Below, one piece after another: positions 1-9,019 of a stretch of 64,000 bases of DNA (its first letter is position 1; each line of letters starts with the position of its first letter). Both the position numbers and the translations under genes were made by a program. This stretch comes from Martelella sp. NC20 (lineage in GTDB: Bacteria > Pseudomonadota > Alphaproteobacteria > Rhizobiales > Rhizobiaceae). The DNA lies in contig NZ_CP054861.1 of the NCBI RefSeq assembly GCF_013459645.1, positions 1,662,001-1,726,000 of the forward strand, in the 5' to 3' direction. Under the pieces are notes generated by a model, which ran no database searches, was not told where the DNA came from, and saw only the letters and a list, made by a program, of their open reading frames with translations.

Positions 1-567
1 GAAGCCTATGCGCGGGCGCTGCGCCCGCACCTGGCCGCCGGAGACCAGTTGTCGATCGCCACCATGGACGATCTTGCCAGCATCGATCCGCAACAGGTCG
101 ATCTCGTGATTTCGCCGCGCAGCCTTCTGGAGCCGGCGAAAGCGCATTTCACCGATACGCCCATTACCGGCGTTACCCTGATTCCCGATGAAGCCACGCG
201 GGTCGCGCTTGCCTCGCTTTCGACCGATGCGCGCGTCGTCGGCTATTCATATTTCGATACATTCGTCACTATGATGAAAGCGGGTATCCGGCGTTTCGGG
301 CCGCATATCACCGAATTGCAGATCGCGGTGCGCGGCGCGGCGGATGTGGAAGCGGCAATCGCCGCTGCCGATGTGCTGGTTTATGCGACCGGTGCGGACT
401 ATCTGCTCGAAACACTGCGTCCCGATCAGCAGGCATTTGAATATCGCCACACGCCCGATATCCACGCCGTGCGGAAGGAACTGCTTCCCACCATTGAGGC
501 GTACAGAACAAAAATCCTGAAAAAACGGAGGGGCAACGTTGAAAATTTCCGAAAGCAACTGGTTTGA
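1..567 (+). CDS. C-terminal part of a probable GntR-like transcriptional regulator (5' end outside window)
   Basis: The reading frame is open from base 1 and runs to a TGA at 565-567, so the N-terminus, and any DNA-binding domain, lies outside the window. The visible 188 residues look like an alpha/beta effector-binding domain (for example VDLVISPRSLLEPAKAHF and the following VTLIPDEATR) with a basic tail near the C-terminus (KILKKRRGN). I read this as the ligand-binding half of a GntR-type regulator, but this rests on general resemblance only. The gene overlaps the start of the creatininase-family gene by 29 bases, so it is probably co-transcribed with the downstream operon and may control it. 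It could be a regulator of another family. Confidence 0.45.
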   Translation, partial: EAYARALRPHLAAGDQLSIATMDDLASIDPQQVDLVISPRSLLEPAKAHFTDTPITGVTLIPDEATRVALASLSTDARVVGYSYFDTFVTMMKAGIRRFGPHITELQIAVRGAADVEAAIAAADVLVYATGADYLLETLRPDQQAFEYRHTPDIHAVRKELLPTIEAYRTKILKKRRGNVENFRKQLV

Positions 568-1240
568 AATCGAAGAATACCTGAAGACGGATGACCGTTG
601 CGTCCTGCCGCTGGGCAGTACCGAACAGCATGCCTGGCTCAGCCTGTCGGTCGACAGCATCCTTTCCGAAAAGGTCGCAGCCGATGCAGCCGCGCCGCTC
701 GGCGTTCCGGTTTTTCCCGCGGTCGCATACGGGCTGACGCCCTATTTCATGGCGTTTCCGGGGTCGGTAACGCTGAAGCTTTCGACCTATGCGGCGCTCC
801 TCTCCGATATCCTCGACAGTCTTTATGTCACTGGTTTTCGCCGCATTCTCATCGTCAACGGCCATGGCGGCAATACGCCGGTGCAGCCGGCGACCATGGA
901 GTGGATGGAGCGCCACGAAGGCGCGCGCTGCCGCTTTCATGACTGGTGGCGGGCGCCGAAGACGATGGCGACCGTGCGCGAGATAGACCCCGTCGCAAGC
1001 CATGCAAGCTGGATGGAAAATTTCCCCTGGACGCGGCTCCCCGGTCGCGAAATGCCAGCCGAACAGAAGCCTTATGTCGATTTCGACCGGCTGCGCGATC
1101 GCAATTCCGCCGGCGTGCGCGAACTGATCGGCGACGGCAATTATGGCGGTTTCTATCAGCGCCCTGATGAAGACATGGAGCGCATCTGGACCGTCGCTGT
1201 AGAAGAGACGCGCGCTCTGATCGAAGGCGCGTGGGCATGA
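539..1240 (+). CDS. Creatininase-family amidohydrolase
   Basis: This 233-residue protein belongs to the creatininase (creatinine amidohydrolase) family of metal-dependent cytosolic amidases. Family motifs are visible: LPLGSTEQH near residues 23-31, an Asp in SVDS at 39, and VNGHGGN around 110-117, which supply the metal ligands and active site. The start is a TTG at 539, chosen because a strong ribosome site GGAGGGG lies at 527-533; the next ATG would cut into the family domain. It overlaps the upstream regulator, and its stop overlaps the next ATG (ATGA), so it is translationally coupled in a five-enzyme operon. Family members hydrolyse creatinine, formamides and other lactam or amide bonds, so the substrate is not predictable here. 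Confidence 0.85.
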   Translation: MKISESNWFEIEEYLKTDDRCVLPLGSTEQHAWLSLSVDSILSEKVAADAAAPLGVPVFPAVAYGLTPYFMAFPGSVTLKLSTYAALLSDILDSLYVTGFRRILIVNGHGGNTPVQPATMEWMERHEGARCRFHDWWRAPKTMATVREIDPVASHASWMENFPWTRLPGREMPAEQKPYVDFDRLRDRNSAGVRELIGDGNYGGFYQRPDEDMERIWTVAVEETRALIEGAWA

Positions 1241-2256
1241 GTCATTCACCAATCCTGATCTGGGGCGCCGGCGCGATCGGCGGCGTCCTCGGCGCTTACT
1301 TCGCCCGCGCCGGCCATGATGTTCATATGGTCGATATCGTGCCGGAACATGTTGCCGCGATGCGCATAACGGGCCTTCGGATCGAAGGTCCGGTGGAAGA
1401 ATTCACGCAGGTTTTGCCGGCCAGCACGCCCGATGAACTTGAAGGACAGTTCAGCCGCGTCTTTCTGGCGGTCAAGGCGCATCATACGGCCGATGCGCTC
1501 GACATGCTGGTTCCGCATCTGGCCAAGGGCGGCTATGTCGTTTCCGCCCAGAACGGCCTCAATGAGAAGGTGATTGCCGGGAAGATCGGCGCTGAAAATA
1601 CGGTCGGCTGCTTTGTCAATTTCGGCGCCGACTGGCTGGAGCCGGGGCGCATTCTTTATGGCAATCGGGCCGCCGTCGCTGTCGGCGAACTCGATGGCAC
1701 AATGACGCCGCGTGCCGCCGAGGTTCGGAAACTGCTTGCGCTGGTCGAGCCGGACGCGGTGGCGACCGACAATATCTGGGGCTATCTCTGGGGCAAGATG
1801 GGCTACGGCTCGCTGCTGTTCTGCACCGCGTTGACGCCCGATTCCATGTCGGATGCCATGGCGCGGCCCGAACACCGCGTGGTGTATGAAAGGCTCGGCC
1901 ATGAAGTCATGACGCTTGCGGCCGCCGAAGGCGTCAGCCCGCTCGGCTTCAACGGGTTTGATCCGGTGGCCTTTCTAGCGGCTGACCCGGAAGGCATGCG
2001 CATCGCGCTCGACAGGATGGTGGCGCATAACCGCAAGACGGCCAAGACCCATTCCGGCATCTGGCGCGACCTAGCCGTGCGCAAACGCAAGACGGAAGTT
2101 GACGCGCAGATCGGCATCATGCTCCCGCTTGCGGCCTCACATGGAATTGCCGTTCCGGCTCTTTCAAAAATGGTCGGCCTTATCCACGATATCGAGGATG
2201 GAAAGCGGCCGCAATCTTCTGCGCTCGTTGACGAGATGGTGCCGCTGTGCGGCTAG
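1237..2256 (+). CDS. Ketopantoate reductase (PanE/ApbA) family oxidoreductase
   Basis: This 339-residue NAD(P)-dependent dehydrogenase has an N-terminal Rossmann fold with GAGAIGG at residues 10-16 and an acidic residue after strand 2 (MVDI). A conserved lysine sits at the domain junction (WGKMGYG), as in the ketopantoate reductase family. I chose the ATG at 1237 because it overlaps the creatininase stop as ATGA; a GTG six bases earlier is possible. Genuine PanE makes pantoate, but copies inside catabolic operons usually act on other 2-oxo or 2-hydroxy acids, and this one sits among amidase and dehydrogenase genes. I therefore infer a catabolic 2-hydroxyacid/2-oxoacid role rather than pantothenate synthesis. 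Confidence 0.8.
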   Translation: MSHSPILIWGAGAIGGVLGAYFARAGHDVHMVDIVPEHVAAMRITGLRIEGPVEEFTQVLPASTPDELEGQFSRVFLAVKAHHTADALDMLVPHLAKGGYVVSAQNGLNEKVIAGKIGAENTVGCFVNFGADWLEPGRILYGNRAAVAVGELDGTMTPRAAEVRKLLALVEPDAVATDNIWGYLWGKMGYGSLLFCTALTPDSMSDAMARPEHRVVYERLGHEVMTLAAAEGVSPLGFNGFDPVAFLAADPEGMRIALDRMVAHNRKTAKTHSGIWRDLAVRKRKTEVDAQIGIMLPLAASHGIAVPALSKMVGLIHDIEDGKRPQSSALVDEMVPLCG

Positions 2257-2999
2257 ATTTTAGCGGAAAAGTCTTTGCCGTCACCGGCGCGGCGATGGGC
2301 ATCGGCACAGCGATTGCGCGTCAGTTGAAGGCCTCGGGCGCCGAGGTTGCTGCCATCGATATCGATGGTGCCGGAATGGCGTCGTTGGAAAGGGACGGCA
2401 TCAGTCTACATCAGGGGGATCTCGGAACGCGAGACGGTGCGCATCAGGCAATCCGGTCGGTGCTTGCGCAATATGACCGGATCGACGGGCTTGTGACATC
2501 GGCCGGCGGCGTGCGCGGCCAGGCAGGCCGCCCGATCGAAGAGATCGGCGAGGATGACTGGCGCGTCATCTTTCAGGCCAATGTCGATGCCGCCATGTGG
2601 TGCGCGCAGGCCGTTGCTCCCGGCATGAAGGAGCGCGGCGCAGGCCGGATCATCACCATATCATCAGGCGCGGGCTTGCGGCCGAGCCTCACCGGTATCC
2701 AGGCCTATGCCAGCGCCAAGCATGCTCTCGTCGGCCTGACGAAACAACTGGCGCTCGAGCTCGGCCCCTTTGGCATCACGGTCAATTCCGTGGCGCCGGG
2801 TTTCATTCTTTCCAATCCGTCCACGGAAAAGCAATGGGCGGCCTTCGGGCCGGAGCGGCAGAAGGCGGTCATCAGCAGTATTCACATGCGCCGCCTTGGT
2901 CAGCCGGCCGATATTGCCAACGCCGTGACATTCCTGGCGTCGCCGCAAGCAAGCTGGATCAGCGGACAAATCCTTTCGGTCGATGGAGGCCATGCATGA
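2247..2999 (+). CDS. Short-chain dehydrogenase/reductase (SDR)
   Basis: This 250-residue classical SDR has the TGxxxGIG cofactor motif (VTGAAMGIG, about residues 13-21), an Asp after strand 2 that favours NAD(H) (AIDIDG), and the catalytic Ser and YxxxK (YASAK). It ends with the usual SGQILSVDGG. The usual NNAG loop is replaced by TSAGG, which is seen in some subfamilies. The start is a GTG at 2247 that overlaps the end of the preceding gene by ten bases, and the stop overlaps the next ATG. The protein is cytosolic. It probably oxidises an alcohol intermediate made by the other enzymes of this operon; the substrate is not known. Confidence 0.85.
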   Translation: MRLDFSGKVFAVTGAAMGIGTAIARQLKASGAEVAAIDIDGAGMASLERDGISLHQGDLGTRDGAHQAIRSVLAQYDRIDGLVTSAGGVRGQAGRPIEEIGEDDWRVIFQANVDAAMWCAQAVAPGMKERGAGRIITISSGAGLRPSLTGIQAYASAKHALVGLTKQLALELGPFGITVNSVAPGFILSNPSTEKQWAAFGPERQKAVISSIHMRRLGQPADIANAVTFLASPQASWISGQILSVDGGHA

Positions 3000-3889
3000 G
3001 CGAACCCTATGAATGGGACGAGGCGACCTGGCGGGGCCGGGTCAATCAGGTGCGCGCGGGCAAGAGCCTGCTGCCGAAAAGCTGGCCGGGCGGCGCGCGC
3101 TGCGCCGTGGCGCTGAGCTTCGACAGCGACCACGAGACCAATGAACTGCGCGATGGCGGGCAGTCGCCGGCCCGCCTCAGCTGGGGCGAATTCGGTGCCC
3201 GACGCGGCATTCCGCGTATCCGCAAAGCGCTCGATCGCTACAGCGCAAAGGCGAGCTTCTTCGTGCCCGCCGTCTCCGCCCTGCTGCATCCGGAAGAACA
3301 GCGTTCGCTTGTGGGGGACGGCCACGAGATCGCGCTTCACGGCTGGATCCACGAGCGCAATGCACAGGTGCCCGCCGACAAGGAGCGCGAGCTGATGCTG
3401 CGGTCCGCCGATACGCTGGAAAAGATCACCGGCACCCGCCCCGTCGGCATGCGCACGCCCTCATGGGACTATTCCGACGCGACGCTGAAGATCGCACGTG
3501 AACTTGGCCTTCTCTATGACAGCTCGCTCTTCGCCGACGATGATCCCTACGAGATCCTCGACAATGGCGAGGCCACCGGCATTGTCGAACTGCCGGTCGA
3601 GTGGATCCGCGATGATGCCGTCTATTTCATGATGAACCGCTTTGGCGCCCAGCGCCCCTATACGCCGCCGACCGATGTTCTCGACATCTTCCGCCGTGAA
3701 TTCGACGGGGCCTATGAGGAAGGCGGCATGTTCCTTCTGACCATGCATCCGCACATCACCGGGTATCGCTCGCGCATCTTCATCCTGGAAGAACTACTGT
3801 CCCACATCACCGCGAAGGGTGACTGCTGGATCGCCACCCATGCCGATATCGCCCGCTACTGCGCTCAGGAAGCCGGGCTGAAGGAGTAA
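2996..3889 (+). CDS. NodB-type polysaccharide deacetylase / PuuE-like amidohydrolase
   Basis: This 297-residue protein has NodB-homology motifs: an acidic pair in SFDSDHE (about residues 38-44), the metal-binding HxxxH in HGWIHERN, RTPSW, and a late MHPHITG histidine motif. The family removes N-acyl groups from sugars or opens cyclic amides, as in PuuE allantoinase. There is no signal peptide, so a cytosolic small-molecule amidohydrolase is more likely than a wall enzyme. A longer frame is open upstream, but I chose the ATG at 2996 because it forms an ATGA overlap with the SDR stop. It sits two bases before the isoaspartyl peptidase gene in the same operon. Confidence 0.8.
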   Translation: MSEPYEWDEATWRGRVNQVRAGKSLLPKSWPGGARCAVALSFDSDHETNELRDGGQSPARLSWGEFGARRGIPRIRKALDRYSAKASFFVPAVSALLHPEEQRSLVGDGHEIALHGWIHERNAQVPADKERELMLRSADTLEKITGTRPVGMRTPSWDYSDATLKIARELGLLYDSSLFADDDPYEILDNGEATGIVELPVEWIRDDAVYFMMNRFGAQRPYTPPTDVLDIFRREFDGAYEEGGMFLLTMHPHITGYRSRIFILEELLSHITAKGDCWIATHADIARYCAQEAGLKE

Positions 3890-3891
3890 AC

Positions 3892-4818
3892 ATGCGCTAT
3901 TCTCTGGCGGTCCATGGCGGGGCCGGAACCATCCTGAAATCGACGATGACGCCTGAAAAGGAAGCGGCCTATCACGCGGGCCTCCGCCGCGCGCTTGAAG
4001 CGGGAGAGGCAGTCCTGAAGGATGGCGGCAGCGCGCTCGATGCGGTCACTCAGGCCGTCTGCGCACTGGAGGACGAGCCCCTTTTCAACGCCGGACGCGG
4101 CGCCGTCTTCACCGATCACGGCGAACAGGAAATGGATGCCGCCGTCATGGACGGGCGCGACCGCAGGGCCGGCGCCGTCGCCAGCATTTTCGGGCCGAAG
4201 AATCCGGTGCGCGCTGCCCGCGCGGTGATGGAGCACACGGTTCACGTTTGTATGACCGGGCCGAATGCGCTGGAAATTGCCCGCAAGGCCGGTGTCGAAT
4301 TTGGCGACAAGGACTATTTCTTCACCGAGGCCCGCTGGAATGCGCTGCAGGAAACGCTGACAATGAAGGCGAAGGGCAAGGATGATAACGATCCGGCGCG
4401 CCGTCATGGCACGGTCGGCGCGGTTGCCTGCGACAAAGACGGCAATCTGGCAGCCGCCACCTCCACCGGCGGCTGGACCGGCAAGGCCAAGGGCCGCATT
4501 GGCGACACACCGATGATCGGCGCCGGAACCTATGCCGACAATGCCACCTGCGCGGTTTCCGGCACGGGCCACGGCGAAATCTTCATCCGCTGGACGGCAG
4601 CCTCCGAAATCGCGGCTCGCATGCGTTATGCCGGCGAAAGCCTCGAACAGGCCGCCAAACATGTGGTGATGGTCGATCTCGGAGAAAACGACGGCTCCGG
4701 CGGCGTCATCGCCGTTGATCGCGAAGGCAACATTACCCTGCCGTTCAATTCGGAAGGCATGTATCGCGGCCATGTCCGCGCCGGCGAGGAAGCTGTCACC
4801 GCGATCTATGGCGCATGA
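3892..4818 (+). CDS. iaaA: Isoaspartyl peptidase / L-asparaginase (Ntn hydrolase)
   Basis: This 308-residue protein is a plant-type L-asparaginase/isoaspartyl dipeptidase made as a self-cleaving precursor. The nucleophile is Thr174 in HGTVGAVA, preceded by the usual flexible linker. The substrate-binding stretches STGGWTGKAKGRIGD and SGTGHGE follow, and the N-terminus VHGGAGT is typical. Length and cleavage position match the Escherichia coli enzyme. It is the last gene of the plus-strand operon and is followed by a hairpin terminator. In E. coli the homologue heads the glutathione importer operon; here a gamma-glutamyltransferase and peptide importer lie convergent to it, which hints that both blocks handle peptides with unusual amide bonds. 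Confidence 0.9.
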   Translation: MRYSLAVHGGAGTILKSTMTPEKEAAYHAGLRRALEAGEAVLKDGGSALDAVTQAVCALEDEPLFNAGRGAVFTDHGEQEMDAAVMDGRDRRAGAVASIFGPKNPVRAARAVMEHTVHVCMTGPNALEIARKAGVEFGDKDYFFTEARWNALQETLTMKAKGKDDNDPARRHGTVGAVACDKDGNLAAATSTGGWTGKAKGRIGDTPMIGAGTYADNATCAVSGTGHGEIFIRWTAASEIAARMRYAGESLEQAAKHVVMVDLGENDGSGGVIAVDREGNITLPFNSEGMYRGHVRAGEEAVTAIYGA

Positions 4819-4909
4819 CCCCGCTGCGGCTCCGGGTTCTCCGGCAAGAGTGATTTCCGGATGTTGGCGACTTCTGGTGCCGTCGTGTGGACCGGACATG
4901 GGACTTATG

Positions 4910-4946
4910 CCAACGGCCATTGAAAATGGCCGTTGGTCTTCTGTTT
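4910..4946. terminator. Hairpin terminator between convergent operons
   Basis: A perfect 11-base stem (4910-4920 and 4926-4936, arms CCAACGGCCAT and ATGGCCGTTGG) with a 5-base TGAAA loop is followed by a T-rich stretch. It lies 90 bases after the isoaspartyl peptidase gene and about 150 bases beyond the end of the SBF carrier gene on the other strand. It most likely ends the plus-strand operon. The rest of the 4819-5091 gap shows no convincing gene. Confidence 0.75.
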
Positions 4947-5091
4947 GCGAGTTGCCAAGTCACCAGGACAATTGGGAAAGTAGCCAGGTTGCCTTCTGGA
5001 CATGGCGTTTGTCGGCCTCCGCTGACGAGGCAAGGACGGCGCAGAGCGTATGGCCGTAACACAGCCTGACACAAACACCTCGGGCCGATCG

Positions 5092-6066
5092 TCAGGTCTC
5101 CACCGTTTCGAAAGCGCTGCGGGCGTAGTGCTGGGCGATGACCGCGCAGATCATCAGTTGCATCTGGTGAAACAGCATCAGCGGCAGAACGATCGCGCCG
5201 ACGCTTTGTCCGGCAAAGATCGCGCCGGCCATCGGGACGCCGCTTGCAAGGCTTTTCTTCGATCCGCAGAACACGATGGCGATCTCGTCGGCACGCGAAA
5301 AGCCGAGCGCCCGGCTGCCGAACATGGTCAGCGTCAGCACCACAGCCAGCATGACCGCGTTGATGATAACGAGTTCGCCTAGATCGGCGAGCGAGAGCTG
5401 CTGCCAGAGACCCTCGGCAACAGCCGTGGAAAAGGCGAGATAGACCACCATCAGGATCGAGCCGCGATCGACCGGCGACAGGATTTTCTTGTGGCCACGC
5501 ACCCAGTCGCCGATCCACGGCATCAGGAGTTGGCCGACGATGAAGGGCACAAGCAGTTGCAGCAGGATCTGGTAGAGCGCATCGAAGGAAAACCCGCCAT
5601 GTCCGCCTGCAGACAGCATGATACCGATCAGGAGCGGGGTCGCGAACATGCCGACGATGTTGGAGGCGGTGGCCGCGCAGATCGCCGCCGGAACATTGCC
5701 GCCGGCCATCGAGGTGAAGGCGATAGAGGACTGCACCGTGGATGGCAGCACGGCGATGAACAGGATGCCGGCCAGCATGCCATCTGGCAATTCGAACGGC
5801 AAAAGATGAGCGATGCCGAATCCCAACAGCGGGAAGATGCCGAACGTCGTCACGAGAATGGCGAGGTGCAGACGCCAGTGCAAAAGACCACCGATCACCA
5901 CCTGGCGCGACAGTCTTGCGCCCTGGAGAAAAAACAGCAGCGCGATTGCGCATTTGGTGGCAATCGCGAACCAGTCCGCAGCCGTGCCGGCCACCGGCAG
6001 CAGTGAGGCCAGCGCCACGGTGGCGAGGAGGAGAAGCGTGAACTGATCGGGCAGAAAACGACGCAT
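5092..6066 (-). CDS. Bile acid:sodium symporter (SBF-like) family membrane carrier
   Basis: This 324-residue, very hydrophobic protein has about nine or ten membrane helices and the family patterns LLFFLQGARLS near residue 50 and an inner motif FIAVLPSTVQSSIAF. It matches the YfeH/SBF-like branch of bile-acid:sodium symporters, inner-membrane carriers of organic anions. The gene follows the peptide ABC permease by 33 bases on the same strand, so it is probably the last gene of the gamma-glutamyltransferase/ABC operon. It may export or import a carboxylate product of that pathway. The substrate is unknown. Confidence 0.8.
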   Translation of the reverse strand: MRRFLPDQFTLLLLATVALASLLPVAGTAADWFAIATKCAIALLFFLQGARLSRQVVIGGLLHWRLHLAILVTTFGIFPLLGFGIAHLLPFELPDGMLAGILFIAVLPSTVQSSIAFTSMAGGNVPAAICAATASNIVGMFATPLLIGIMLSAGGHGGFSFDALYQILLQLLVPFIVGQLLMPWIGDWVRGHKKILSPVDRGSILMVVYLAFSTAVAEGLWQQLSLADLGELVIINAVMLAVVLTLTMFGSRALGFSRADEIAIVFCGSKKSLASGVPMAGAIFAGQSVGAIVLPLMLFHQMQLMICAVIAQHYARSAFETVET

Positions 6067-6099
6067 ATCGGTCCTTGGGGGAATGTTTGCCTGTCAGCT

Positions 6100-6984
6100 T
6101 CAGCGCGCGCGCGGGTCAAGCGCATCGCGCAGGCCGTCGCCGAGAAGGTTGAAGGCAAGGACTGTGGAGAAAATAGCGATGCCGGGCCACATCGCCATCC
6201 ACGGCGCGCTGGAGATGTAGCGCTGCGCGGTGTTCAGCATCGAACCCCAGGAAGGGTCCGGCGGTTGCAGGCCGAGGCCGAGGAAGGACAGGCTTGCCTC
6301 CGAAATGATGGCGGACGCAATCGTCAGCGTCGCCTGTACGGTGAGTTGCGGCAGGATATTGGGCAGGATGTGGCGCACCGCGATACGCCAGCGCGGATTG
6401 CCGACAACACTGGCCGCCTCGACATATTCCTCGTTCCGGATCGACAGCACCTGTCCGCGCGACAGCCGGATGAACAGCGGCGTCGCGGTGATGCCGATGG
6501 CGATCATCGCATTGGTGAGGCTCGGCCCGAGGAACGAGGCGAGCGCGATGGCGAGGATCAGCGAGGGGCATGCGAGCAGCGCGTCGGTGAACCGGCTGAT
6601 GAAACCGTCTGTAATGCCGCCAAGAAAGCCTGCGGCAAGCCCGAGCGGCACACCGATCGCTATCGCGATCGCAACCGAGGTAAGGCCCGCCAGAAGCGAG
6701 GCTCGGGTGCCCCAGATGATGCGTGAGAGAATGTCGCGACCGACCTCGTCGGTTCCCATCCAGTGGGCAAGAGAGGGCGCTTGGCGCACCGCAGTCCAGC
6801 TTTGCGCGGTCGGATCGTAAGGGGCAAGCAGCGGCGCGAAGGCCGCGATAAAAAGCATGAACAGCACCACGAAAAGGCCGACAAGTGCGCTTTTGCGGCG
6901 GCAAAGACGCCGCCAGACGCGGCTTTGAAAAAAGCCGAGGACTGGCAGGCGTGCGGCCTTCTCTGTGTCCGGGATCGCTGACAT
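6100..6984 (-). CDS. Peptide-type ABC transporter permease (DppC/OppC family)
   Basis: This 294-residue inner-membrane permease starts with a soluble N-terminal stretch and one helix, then HWMGTDEVGRDILSRIIWG, the hallmark of DppC-type subunits. It carries the EAA-like loop YVEAASVVGNPRWRIAVRHI that contacts the ATPases. It lies two bases after the DppB-type gene in the same operon. With that partner it forms the channel for peptides, opines or nickel complexes. The neighbouring gamma-glutamyltransferase suggests gamma-glutamyl peptides, but that is inference. Confidence 0.9.
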   Translation of the reverse strand: MSAIPDTEKAARLPVLGFFQSRVWRRLCRRKSALVGLFVVLFMLFIAAFAPLLAPYDPTAQSWTAVRQAPSLAHWMGTDEVGRDILSRIIWGTRASLLAGLTSVAIAIAIGVPLGLAAGFLGGITDGFISRFTDALLACPSLILAIALASFLGPSLTNAMIAIGITATPLFIRLSRGQVLSIRNEEYVEAASVVGNPRWRIAVRHILPNILPQLTVQATLTIASAIISEASLSFLGLGLQPPDPSWGSMLNTAQRYISSAPWMAMWPGIAIFSTVLAFNLLGDGLRDALDPRAR

Positions 6985-6986
6985 GG

Positions 6987-7928
6987 TTAGCCTCGCAGTC
7001 TCGGATTGACGAGTATGTACCCGATATCCGCCAGAAGGTTGAGAAGGATGTAGAACACGGCCGTGACCAGAACCACGCCCTGCACCACCGGATAGTCGCG
7101 GGTAAACACCGCGTCGACGATCAGCTTGCCGAAGCCGGGAATTGTGAAAATCTGCTCAGTCAGCACGGCGCCGCCAAGCAGGGTGCCGAATTCGAGCGCG
7201 CCGAGCGTGATGATCGGCGTCAGCGCGTTGCGCATGGCGTGCTTGAACACGACTTTCCATTCGCTCAGGCCCTTGGCCCGGGCGGTGCGCACATAGTCGC
7301 TTTCCAGCGCCTGCAGCATGGCCGCGCGGGTGTGGCGCATGATGATGCCGGCAATCGCCGTGCCGAGCACGAAGGCCGGCATGATTGTCGTCGCCAGATT
7401 CATCCTCAAATCCTTGAACGGGCTGACATAGCCCGATGCCGGCAGCCAGCCGAGATGAACCGAGAAAAACAGGATCAGCAGTATGCCGAGCCAGAAATTC
7501 GGAACCGAGATGCCGGCGAGCGAGACGACGTTGGCGCTGTAGTCGATGGCCGTATTGGGCCGGAGCGCCGAGATCACGCCGCCGGTGATGCCGAGAACCA
7601 TCGCCACCAGGATGCCCATCAAGGCAAGCTGCAGCGTCACCGGCAGTTTCAGCAGGATCAGGTCGAGCACCGGCAGGCTATGGCGCATCGACATGCCGAG
7701 ATCGCCGGCCAGCACGCCCTTCACCCAGAACAGGTACTGGACGGGAATTGACTGGTCGAGATGGTATTGCGCTCGGATGGCGGCAATCATCTCGTCTGTC
7801 GGGTTTTCACCGGCAAGCATCAGCGCCGGGTCGCCTGGCAGGAGATGCTGCAGCGAGAAGATGATCATCGACAGGATGATCAGCGTCGGGATGAGTTGCA
7901 GCAGGCGGCGCGCAAGAAGCGATGTCAT
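6987..7928 (-). CDS. Peptide-type ABC transporter permease (DppB/OppB family)
   Basis: This 313-residue permease has six membrane helices. The N-terminal helix is followed by LLPGDPALML, typical of DppB-type subunits, and the cytoplasmic coupling loop reads YVRTARAKGLSEWKVVFKHA. The GTG/ATG region at 7928 overlaps the end of the upstream ATPase gene by four bases. It pairs with the DppC-type gene immediately downstream. Length and motifs are normal for a functional permease of the dipeptide/oligopeptide importer family. Confidence 0.9.
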   Translation of the reverse strand: MTSLLARRLLQLIPTLIILSMIIFSLQHLLPGDPALMLAGENPTDEMIAAIRAQYHLDQSIPVQYLFWVKGVLAGDLGMSMRHSLPVLDLILLKLPVTLQLALMGILVAMVLGITGGVISALRPNTAIDYSANVVSLAGISVPNFWLGILLILFFSVHLGWLPASGYVSPFKDLRMNLATTIMPAFVLGTAIAGIIMRHTRAAMLQALESDYVRTARAKGLSEWKVVFKHAMRNALTPIITLGALEFGTLLGGAVLTEQIFTIPGFGKLIVDAVFTRDYPVVQGVVLVTAVFYILLNLLADIGYILVNPRLRG

Positions 7929-9019
7929 GGCGTGGCCCTCCTTTCGGCTGCAAAGGCCTCGAAGGCGGAAAACAGCGCTTCCAGTCGCGGATCCCGGTTC
8001 TCCCGGCCGGAAAGTCCGAGATCGGCTACCGGCAGATCGCGCCAGAACGGACAGGCATTGGCATGACCGTCCTCCGTCGCCTCCAGCACCATAGGCACGG
8101 ACTTGCAGTCCTCCCGCGCATGCGGGCAGCGGGTGTGCAGCCGACAGCCGGAGGGCGGCGCGAGCGGGCTCGGCAGGTCACCCACGAGCCTTTCGGATGC
8201 CGGTGGCCGGATCGTGCGCGTCGCTGCAACCGGAATGGAAGACAGAAGTGCGCGCGTATAAGGGTGGCGCGGTGCGGCGAAAATCTGCGCCGAGGCGCCG
8301 AGTTCGACGAGCTTGCCGAGATACATCACCGCGATGCGGTCGCTGATGTGCTTCACCACGCTCAGATCATGCGAGATGAAGATGAAGGCGAGGCCGAGCC
8401 GCGCCTGCAGGTCTTTGAGAAGGTTCAGAATCTGCGACTGGATCGACACATCGAGCGCGGAAACCGCCTCGTCGCAGACGATGACCTTGGGTTCGGAGGC
8501 GAGCGCGCGGGCGATGACCACGCGCTGGCGCTGGCCGCCGGAAAATTCGTTCGGATAGCGGTTCGCCTGCTCCGGCCTGAGGCCGACGAGGCTCAGGAGT
8601 TCATCGACGCGGGCACGGCGCTTCGAAGCCGGCAGGATATTGTAGAGCTTCAGCGGCTCGGCAATCGTCTGGGCGATCGTCATGCGCGGATTGAGCGAGG
8701 CGTAGGGGTCCTGGAAGATCAGCTGGACATGGCGGCGGCGCAAGCGCAATTCATGATGTCCGAGCGCGGTGATGTCCTCGCCGTCGAGGAAGACCTTGCC
8801 GGTGGTGGGTTCGATCAGGCGCATCATCATCCGGCCGAGCGTCGACTTGCCGCAGCCGGATTCACCGACGACGGCGAGCGTCTCTCCGGGCATCAGTTTC
8901 AGTGAAACGTCGTCGACCGCCTGCACCTTGGCCTTCGGGCGGCCAAGGAGGTCACGCTTGACGACGAAATGACAACTGAGATCCTTCACTTCGAGGATCG
9001 GGGTCTGGAAGTCGGTCAA
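7925..9019 (-). CDS. Peptide ABC transporter ATP-binding protein (DppF/OppF family)
   Basis: This 364-residue ATPase has Walker A (GESGCGKST), the signature [15 protein letters not shown], Walker B ([12 protein letters not shown]) and the switch His in FISHD. A C-terminal extension of the oligopeptide type carries cysteines ([14 protein letters not shown]), which in this family may bind an Fe-S cluster. It overlaps its neighbours on both sides by four bases, consistent with stoichiometric translation. It energises the importer together with the DppD-type ATPase upstream. Confidence 0.9.
   Translation of the reverse strand: MTDFQTPILEVKDLSCHFVVKRDLLGRPKAKVQAVDDVSLKLMPGETLAVVGESGCGKSTLGRMMMRLIEPTTGKVFLDGEDITALGHHELRLRRRHVQLIFQDPYASLNPRMTIAQTIAEPLKLYNILPASKRRARVDELLSLVGLRPEQANRYPNEFSGGQRQRVVIARALASEPKVIVCDEAVSALDVSIQSQILNLLKDLQARLGLAFIFISHDLSVVKHISDRIAVMYLGKLVELGASAQIFAAPRHPYTRALLSSIPVAATRTIRPPASERLVGDLPSPLAPPSGCRLHTRCPHAREDCKSVPMVLEATEDGHANACPFWRDLPVADLGLSGRENRDPRLEALFSAFEAFAAERRATP

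Noticed and set aside
308..1252. A 314-codon minus-strand open frame
   Set aside because: It is antisense to the creatininase-family gene with clear motifs. No ribosome site or domain supports it.
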